Assembly: GCA_043101835.1 (NCBI GenBank)
Contig: JBICHM010000268.1
Location: forward strand, 1 to 9,587
DNA: 9,587 nucleotides
Direction: 5' to 3'
DNA from: JBICHM01 sp043101835
GTDB taxonomy: Bacteria > Planctomycetota > Phycisphaerae > Phycisphaerales > UBA1924
Below the pieces are notes generated by a model, which made no database searches, had not been told where the DNA came from, and saw only the letters and a program-made list of their open reading frames with translations. Of the stretch, positions 5,899-9,587 are shown piece by piece. How positions within the stretch are numbered: position 1 is the stretch's first letter; every line of letters starts with the position of its first letter. The translations under genes were made by a program, and so were the position numbers.

Positions 5899-6948
5899 TC
5901 AGTTCACCAGCAGCACGATCTTCCCCCGCGCGTGCCCGGTCTCGCTCAGTGCGTGCGCCCGGTGCGCCGAACGCAGCGGGAAGGTGGCGCCGATGTGCGG
6001 CTTGAGCTTGCCTTCCTCGATCAGCTGCGCGAGCGTCGCCAGTTGCGCCCCCGATGGCTCTACGAGGAACACCGTCCCGCGCACGCCGTGCGCATCGAGC
6101 TGCTCCTGCGACGGGGGCTGCACGATCGACACGAGGATGCCGCCCTTCTTGAGGGTCTGGAACGATCGCTCCTGTGTCTCGCCGCCGATCGAGTCGAGCA
6201 CGACATCCACCTCGGTGGCGACCTCCTCGAATCGGCGCGTGCGGTAGTCGATGACGACATCGGCGCCGAGTTCGTAGAGCAGTTCATGGTTGCGCTCGCT
6301 GGCGGTGGCGATGACGGTGGCGCCGCGCGCCTTGGCGATCTGCACGGCGAAGTGCCCGACGCCCCCCGCGCCGGCGTGGATGAGCACGGTCTGCCCGGGC
6401 TGGAGGTCGGCCTTGTCGACAAGCGCCTGCCACGCGGTCAGCGCGGCGAGCGGCACGCCTGCCGCCTGCATGTGGGGCAGGCGCTTTGGCTTCAGCGCCG
6501 CTTCACCTTCCTGCACGATCGCGTACTCCGCGTACCCGCCGCCCCGATCGAGCGAGAGGTACGCAAAGACTTCGTCGCCGACCGCGAAACTCTCGACGCC
6601 CTCGCCGACCGCCGCGACCTCGCCGGAGATGTCGTACCCCGGCGTCAGCGGCAACTCCGAGCCGAAGGAGCCGCTGCGGATCTTCCAGTCCACCGGGTTC
6701 ACGCCCGCGGCCCGAACACGCACCAGCAGTTCCCCCTCGCCGGGGGTCGGGCGTTCGACATCCTCCAGGCGAAGGACTTCCGGCCCGCCGAACGCATGCA
6801 CCCGGATGGCCCGCATCAGCTCCGGCTGGCTGCCGGGGACCGGCGGCCCCTCGGGCTGGGCGTGCGCGAGCGCAGCGGGCGCGAGCGCCAAGCCGACAAT
6901 CACCCGCTGCAGAATTCCCCGCAGAACCCGAACGAACGAATGCGGCAT
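5899..6948 (-). CDS. Quinone oxidoreductase-like MDR protein with signal peptide
   Basis: A 349-residue zinc-independent medium-chain dehydrogenase/reductase, closest in style to NADPH:quinone oxidoreductases. The GroES-like N-terminal part starts at residue 45 (MRAIRVHAFGGPEVLRLEDV) and contains RVRAAGVNPVDWKIRSG and GYDISGEVAAVGEGV. The Rossmann part has ALTAWQALVDKA, the cofactor motif HAGAGGVGHFAVQIAK, and GADVVIDYRT. It has no cysteine at all, so no catalytic or structural zinc site. Unusually, about 44 residues precede the normal enzyme start and look like a signal peptide (RVLRGILQRVIVGLALAPAA, cleavage probably after AHA). Translation from the upstream ATG is supported by AAGGAGG (6957-6963) 8 nt before 6948; a GTG at 6951 is directly adjacent. 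The likely reaction is reduction of quinones or enones with NAD(P)H. How an exported form would obtain the cofactor is unclear; some related exported proteins may act through tightly bound cofactor or another mechanism. It is divergent from the gene at 7122. Confidence 0.85.
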   Translation of the reverse strand: MPHSFVRVLRGILQRVIVGLALAPAALAHAQPEGPPVPGSQPELMRAIRVHAFGGPEVLRLEDVERPTPGEGELLVRVRAAGVNPVDWKIRSGSFGSELPLTPGYDISGEVAAVGEGVESFAVGDEVFAYLSLDRGGGYAEYAIVQEGEAALKPKRLPHMQAAGVPLAALTAWQALVDKADLQPGQTVLIHAGAGGVGHFAVQIAKARGATVIATASERNHELLYELGADVVIDYRTRRFEEVATEVDVVLDSIGGETQERSFQTLKKGGILVSIVQPPSQEQLDAHGVRGTVFLVEPSGAQLATLAQLIEEGKLKPHIGATFPLRSAHRAHALSETGHARGKIVLLVN

Positions 6949-6956
6949 CACGAAAA

Positions 6957-6963
6957 CCTCCTT
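6957..6963 (-). promoter_or_regulatory. Strong Shine-Dalgarno that selects the signal-peptide start
   Basis: The minus strand reads AAGGAGG here, 8 nt before the ATG at 6948 and 5 nt before a GTG at 6951. I see no comparable site in front of the internal Met at residue 45, where cytosolic homologues begin. This supports translation of the form that carries the signal sequence. Confidence 0.75.
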
Positions 6964-6990
6964 GTGATCGGCGAATCCGTTGGTTGGAGC

Positions 6991-7020
6991 AGCCTACCGG
7001 CGCGACGCGGCGCGGTTCAA
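6991..7020 (-). promoter_or_regulatory. Candidate promoter of the quinone reductase-like gene
   Basis: On the minus strand TTGAAC (7015-7020) is followed by an 18-bp spacer and TAGGCT (6991-6996), 43 nt before the ATG. The match to the housekeeping consensus is partial (4 of 6 and 3 of 6), and promoter rules in this lineage are poorly known to me. Confidence 0.3.
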
Positions 7021-7079
7021 GGCCCCGCCGGCGCCTCGCCCATGGCGCCCGTCGCGACCGGACTGCGCCTCTCACGGTG

Positions 7080-7100
7080 GCGGCGTCGCGCCGACGCCGC
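7080..7100 (+). other. 9-bp hairpin just upstream of the peptidase gene's RBS
   Basis: GCGGCGTCG (7080-7088) pairs perfectly with CGACGCCGC (7092-7100) around a CGC triloop. The hairpin ends 9 nt before the GAGG Shine-Dalgarno (7110-7113) and 21 nt before the ATG at 7122. There is no T-tract, so it is not a terminator. It may stabilise or structure the 5' leader, or be an operator half-site pair; in such GC-rich DNA chance cannot be excluded. Confidence 0.4.
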
Positions 7101-7121
7101 GACGAATGCGAGGGGCAGGCC

Positions 7122-7625
7122 ATGCATTACATCGTGCCGAACATGCAGTACATCGCGCAGGACCAGACCATGTCGTGCTGGTACGCCAGCGGCGAGATGG
7201 TCATCGCCTGGCGTCAGGAGACCACGCGATCCTGCGAGATCGCCCACCCGCACCCCGGCGAGGTGGCGCGCTGGAAGACGCTCTACAACGAGAACACCGG
7301 CATCACGAACGCGAAGATCCGCGCCTACGCGCGTGATCTCGGGCTCGAGATGGTCCCGCCGATGAGCCCCACCGCCGACGCGCTGCTGCGCTGGCTGCAG
7401 GCGTACGGCCCGCTGTGGGTGAACGGCACGCGCCACATCACCGTCATCGCCGGCATCCGCGACACGAACGGCGAGGTGGAGGTGCTCGTCTACGACCCCG
7501 CCAAGCCCGCCTCGCGCAACGGCGAATGGCGTTCGTACCAGAAGTGGTACATCGATGACGACTGGAGCGGGCGCGACACCTCCGGCGCCGTGGAGACGGT
7601 GTTCCTGCACGCGCCGATGCGGTGA
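7122..7625 (+). CDS. Small papain-like cysteine peptidase
   Basis: A 167-residue protein with the layout of a minimal papain-fold (clan CA) cysteine peptidase, similar in size and motif spacing to C39/C70-like papain-like proteins. Near the N-terminus, IAQDQTMSCWYAS places Gln13 six residues before Cys19, the oxyanion Gln and nucleophile Cys spacing of papain. RHITVIAGI gives the catalytic His105, and VLVYDP gives a candidate third residue, Asp125. The start at 7122 follows GAGG (7110-7113) by 8 nt; upstream in-frame sequence is Arg-rich and antisense to the neighbouring gene. No signal peptide, propeptide or membrane segment is visible, so it probably acts in the cytoplasm as made. No ABC exporter, bacteriocin or lantibiotic precursor is nearby, which argues against a leader-peptidase role. 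The substrate is unknown. Its stop lies 15 bp from the stop of the convergent DinB-type gene. Confidence 0.75.
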   Translation: MHYIVPNMQYIAQDQTMSCWYASGEMVIAWRQETTRSCEIAHPHPGEVARWKTLYNENTGITNAKIRAYARDLGLEMVPPMSPTADALLRWLQAYGPLWVNGTRHITVIAGIRDTNGEVEVLVYDPAKPASRNGEWRSYQKWYIDDDWSGRDTSGAVETVFLHAPMR

Positions 7626-7640
7626 GGCCGCGCGCCGACC

Positions 7641-8180
7641 CTACGAAGCGCCCGAGGCGTGCAGCATCTTTGCGAGGTTGTCCTCATTCTCGAAGACCGA
7701 GGGCATTCCCTGGGCGCGCCGCCACGCCGAGAGCTGTCCGGTGTGGAAGGCGCCCTCGGCGAGCAGCACATGCGTCGCCCAGCGCCCGAGCGTGGGGAAG
7801 TACGCGCGGATCTGCTCGTCCTCGACCGGGCGTTCGAGCATCGCCTCGCCGCCGGCGCGCACGGCGCGCCGGAGGCGCGAGCACGAATCGCTGAACGCCT
7901 CGAGCAGCTCGTCGCGCGAGGGGTACGCGCTGCGCTCCGCCGTCGGCGTCGATCCACCAACGAAGGGCGCGTACCACGCCTCGTCACGCGGCACATCGAC
8001 GCCCAGCAGGCGCGTGAGGTTGTCCATCGCGTAGGCGAGGTGCCCGAACACCCACGCCGGGTGGTTCGTCAGCCCGCCGGGCTGCTCGGCCCAGCGCGCA
8101 TCGGGCACATCCTCCGCGCTGCAGCGCGTCCACGCCTCCAGCATCGCGGCGTGATCCAGCATCGTGTCGAGCAACGGCAT
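7641..8180 (-). CDS. DinB superfamily four-helix protein
   Basis: A 179-residue protein of the DinB/YfiT-like superfamily of four-helix-bundle metal-binding proteins, some of which are thiol-dependent transferases. Two family landmarks are clear: helix 2 HPAWVFGHLAYAMDNLTRLLG (40-60), with the usual metal-ligand His47, and the C-terminal helix TLGRWATHVLLAEGAFHTGQ (130-149), with His146 before the characteristic GQ. The position four residues before His146, usually a second His in the HxxxH pair, is Glu142; His137 is an alternative ligand. The start at 8180 follows AGGAG (8188-8192) by 7 nt. No signal peptide: cytoplasmic. It is divergent from beta-helix gene C (214 bp between starts) and convergent with the peptidase gene. 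Family members act on diverse small thiols or have no known activity, so the reaction is not assignable. Confidence 0.8.
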   Translation of the reverse strand: MPLLDTMLDHAAMLEAWTRCSAEDVPDARWAEQPGGLTNHPAWVFGHLAYAMDNLTRLLGVDVPRDEAWYAPFVGGSTPTAERSAYPSRDELLEAFSDSCSRLRRAVRAGGEAMLERPVEDEQIRAYFPTLGRWATHVLLAEGAFHTGQLSAWRRAQGMPSVFENEDNLAKMLHASGAS

Positions 8181-8336
8181 GGCGAATCTCCTGCATCGCA
8201 GCGCATCAGCGCGGACCGGTCATTGTGACGCCCGACAATAGCCCTGCGCCGGGTGGTGCGCTTGCGCGCCGCCGCCGGTCGGGGGCGCGTCTGCCTGCAG
8301 CGAGCCATTTTCTCCTTTGCGTGCGAGGGTTTGTGC

Positions 8337-8364
8337 TTGTGACGGCGGCACGCCGCGGGATACT
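8337..8364 (+). promoter_or_regulatory. Candidate promoter of beta-helix gene C
   Basis: TTGTGA (8337-8342), a 16-bp spacer and GATACT (8359-8364) lie 30 nt before the ATG at 8395. Each box matches the housekeeping consensus at 4 of 6 positions. The spacer contains the inverted repeat GCGGC-AC-GCCGC (8345-8356), which could be an operator. The short distance leaves a leader of only about 20-25 nt including the Shine-Dalgarno. Confidence 0.35.
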
Positions 8365-8394
8365 GGAAGCGGTTTCAGATCAGGGAGAAAGACC

Positions 8395-9522
8395 ATGCAG
8401 AAGAACTCGACCGTTTCGATGATGTGCGTGTGCGCGACCGTCCTGGTGTGCGTGGCGATGGTGTCGAACGCGGGGCCGCTCGACCCGCCGGCGGGCCCGG
8501 TGGCGTCGACCTACAAGACGCTCGACGAGGTCGAGGCGCGCCGGCCGATCAACGATGTCTTCGCGCCCGGCAACGCGAACTCGCTCCATGTCATCTCCCA
8601 GAGCGGGTCGTACTACCTCACGGGCCCGCTGACCGTGAGCGGGCTCGACAACGCCATCGAGGTGCTCGCGCCGAATGTCACGATCGATCTGAACGGCTAC
8701 ACGATCGCCGGCAGTTCGCTCTTCGGGTCGCCGCTGCGCGGCATCCTGCTCGTGAACACCGCGCAGGACGCGGTGCTGACGGTGCGCAACGGCACGATCA
8801 CCGGGTTCACCAGCGTCGGCCTCCGATCGACACGCGTTGACCAGTCCGTGATCCTGCGCGACCTCGTGTTCACCGCCAACGATGTGGGCGCCATCGTGCC
8901 GGGCGATGTCGACGCGGCGTCGTGCGCCTTCCTCCGCAACACCGGCGCCGGGCTCTCCGGCGGGCGCGGCTCCATCGTCCGCGACTGCCGCGCCCTCGAC
9001 AACGGCTTCGCCGGCATCGCCATCCAGACGGGCCGCGTGGAAGGGTGCGTCGCGGAGGGCAACGCCTACGACGGCATCGTGGTCGGCGTCAACGACGACG
9101 GCCTGTCGATCGCGCGGAACAACGTCGCGAATATGAACAGCGGCCACGGCATCTCAGGCCTCAACGCGATCGTCGAGGGCAACGCCGTCGGGAACAACCT
9201 CGCAGGCGGCGTCCGCACGCAGACCCAGGTCTCCTTCTCGCTGCTCGCCGCCGGCGTGATCGAGAACAACTTCCTCAAGCTCAACGGCGACAGCCCGGGC
9301 GAGATCGGCATCTTCATCTCGGGCGAGCACTACCGCGTGGATCGCAACACCATCTCGGGCTCGCCGGTGGGGATCCTCTCCAACGGCTTCACCGACAATG
9401 TCTTCTCGCGCAACACGGTGGACAACGCGACCACGCCCTACAGCATCCCGGCCGGCAATGTCGCGGCGCTCGAGGACTCGACCTACTCGACCGACCGGGC
9501 GTGGCAGAACATCCGGCAGTGA
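8395..9522 (+). CDS. Exported right-handed parallel beta-helix protein C
   Basis: A 375-residue exported paralogue of proteins A and B on the opposite strand. GGAG (8384-8387) lies 7 nt before the ATG at 8395, which opens a signal peptide (MMCVCATVLVCVAMV core, probable cleavage after NA near residue 26). The shared N-terminal module covers about 29-106: LDPPAGPVASTYKTLDEVEAR, APGNANS, SGSYYLTGPL, NVTIDLNGYTIAG. About ten turns follow, less regular than in A and B; the clearest are 'SCAFLRNTGAGLSGG', 'DCRALDNGFAGIAIQTG' and 'GCVAEGNAYDGIVVG', with Cys177, 198 and 218 and an Asn five residues after the latter two. The C-terminal half (about 255-350) has Asn-rich turns of NosD/pectate-lyase style (EGNAVGNN, ENNFLKLN, DRNTISG, SRNTVDN). 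The tail YSTDRAWQNIRQ carries no recognised anchor. No catalytic signature was recognised. The gene stands alone between a divergent neighbour and a downstream hairpin. Confidence 0.85.
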   Translation: MQKNSTVSMMCVCATVLVCVAMVSNAGPLDPPAGPVASTYKTLDEVEARRPINDVFAPGNANSLHVISQSGSYYLTGPLTVSGLDNAIEVLAPNVTIDLNGYTIAGSSLFGSPLRGILLVNTAQDAVLTVRNGTITGFTSVGLRSTRVDQSVILRDLVFTANDVGAIVPGDVDAASCAFLRNTGAGLSGGRGSIVRDCRALDNGFAGIAIQTGRVEGCVAEGNAYDGIVVGVNDDGLSIARNNVANMNSGHGISGLNAIVEGNAVGNNLAGGVRTQTQVSFSLLAAGVIENNFLKLNGDSPGEIGIFISGEHYRVDRNTISGSPVGILSNGFTDNVFSRNTVDNATTPYSIPAGNVAALEDSTYSTDRAWQNIRQ

Positions 9523-9545
9523 CCAGATGTGCCGACGCCGCGCCC

Positions 9546-9568
9546 GCAGGGGGCGTGCCGCCCCCTGC
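9546..9568 (+). terminator. Hairpin after beta-helix gene C, no T-tract
   Basis: GCAGGGGGC (9546-9554) pairs perfectly with GCCCCCTGC (9560-9568) around a 5-nt loop, starting 23 nt after the stop codon. The following bases are AACCCCC, so it lacks the U-run of a standard rho-independent terminator. Its position suggests transcript end formation or 3' end protection. Confidence 0.4.
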
Positions 9569-9587
9569 AACCCCCGGCCCGGATTGG

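Noticed and set aside
5131..7365. 744-residue plus-strand open frame, the longest in the window
   Set aside because: It runs antisense through two genes with recognisable domains and then into the peptidase gene out of frame. It has no recognisable domain and arises from the scarcity of stop codons in GC-rich DNA.

Overview
The window is a high-GC bacterial stretch. It most likely comes from the Planctomycetota, probably a Phycisphaerae-type organism; this is inferred from gene content, not proven. The pointers are an exported fibro-slime-domain protein, three exported beta-helix proteins that share the N-terminal signature 'PPGxPxxTMKTLxEVEPR ... PGSYYLTxNL ... VTIDLxGxTI', and many small single-gene units. 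Nine of the ten genes have a purine-rich Shine-Dalgarno stretch (GGAGG, GAGGG or AGGAG type) 5-8 nt upstream of an ATG or have a weaker but correctly placed one; the TM2 gene has only a G-rich stretch.

Layout from left to right: (1) 1-256, gene-free leader with a perfect 14-bp inverted repeat (1-14/47-60). (2) 257-1150 (+), secreted fibro-slime-domain protein followed by a rho-independent terminator. (3) 1332-1787 (+), small cupin. (4) 1888-3120 (-), beta-helix protein A (410 aa, about 13 turns), preceded by three tandem 11-bp repeats. (5) 3248-3613 (-), zinc-ribbon plus TM2 membrane protein. (6) 3701-4051 (-), STAS-domain protein. (7) 4177-5727 (-), beta-helix protein B (516 aa, about 16-17 turns), ending in a strong 12-bp-stem terminator at 4116-4149. 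(8) 5899-6948 (-), NAD(P)H:quinone-reductase-like MDR protein that carries an N-terminal signal sequence. (9) 7122-7625 (+), small papain-like cysteine peptidase, transcribed divergently from (8). (10) 7641-8180 (-), DinB-superfamily protein, converging on (9) with 15 bp between the stop codons. (11) 8395-9522 (+), beta-helix protein C (375 aa), divergent from (10), followed by a hairpin without a T-tract.

No single operon links these genes. The theme is the cell surface: four of the ten proteins are exported structural-type proteins (one fibro-slime, three beta-helix paralogues), one is a membrane protein, and one oxidoreductase appears to be exported. The remaining genes (cupin, STAS, papain-like peptidase, DinB) look like independent cytoplasmic functions. 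No tRNA, rRNA, CRISPR array, insertion sequence, phage gene or defence system was recognised. The most distinctive signals are the paralogous beta-helix trio with exact 21-residue cysteine, asparagine and phenylalanine ladders, the signal-peptide-bearing cysteine-free quinone reductase, and the 11-bp phased repeat in front of beta-helix gene A.
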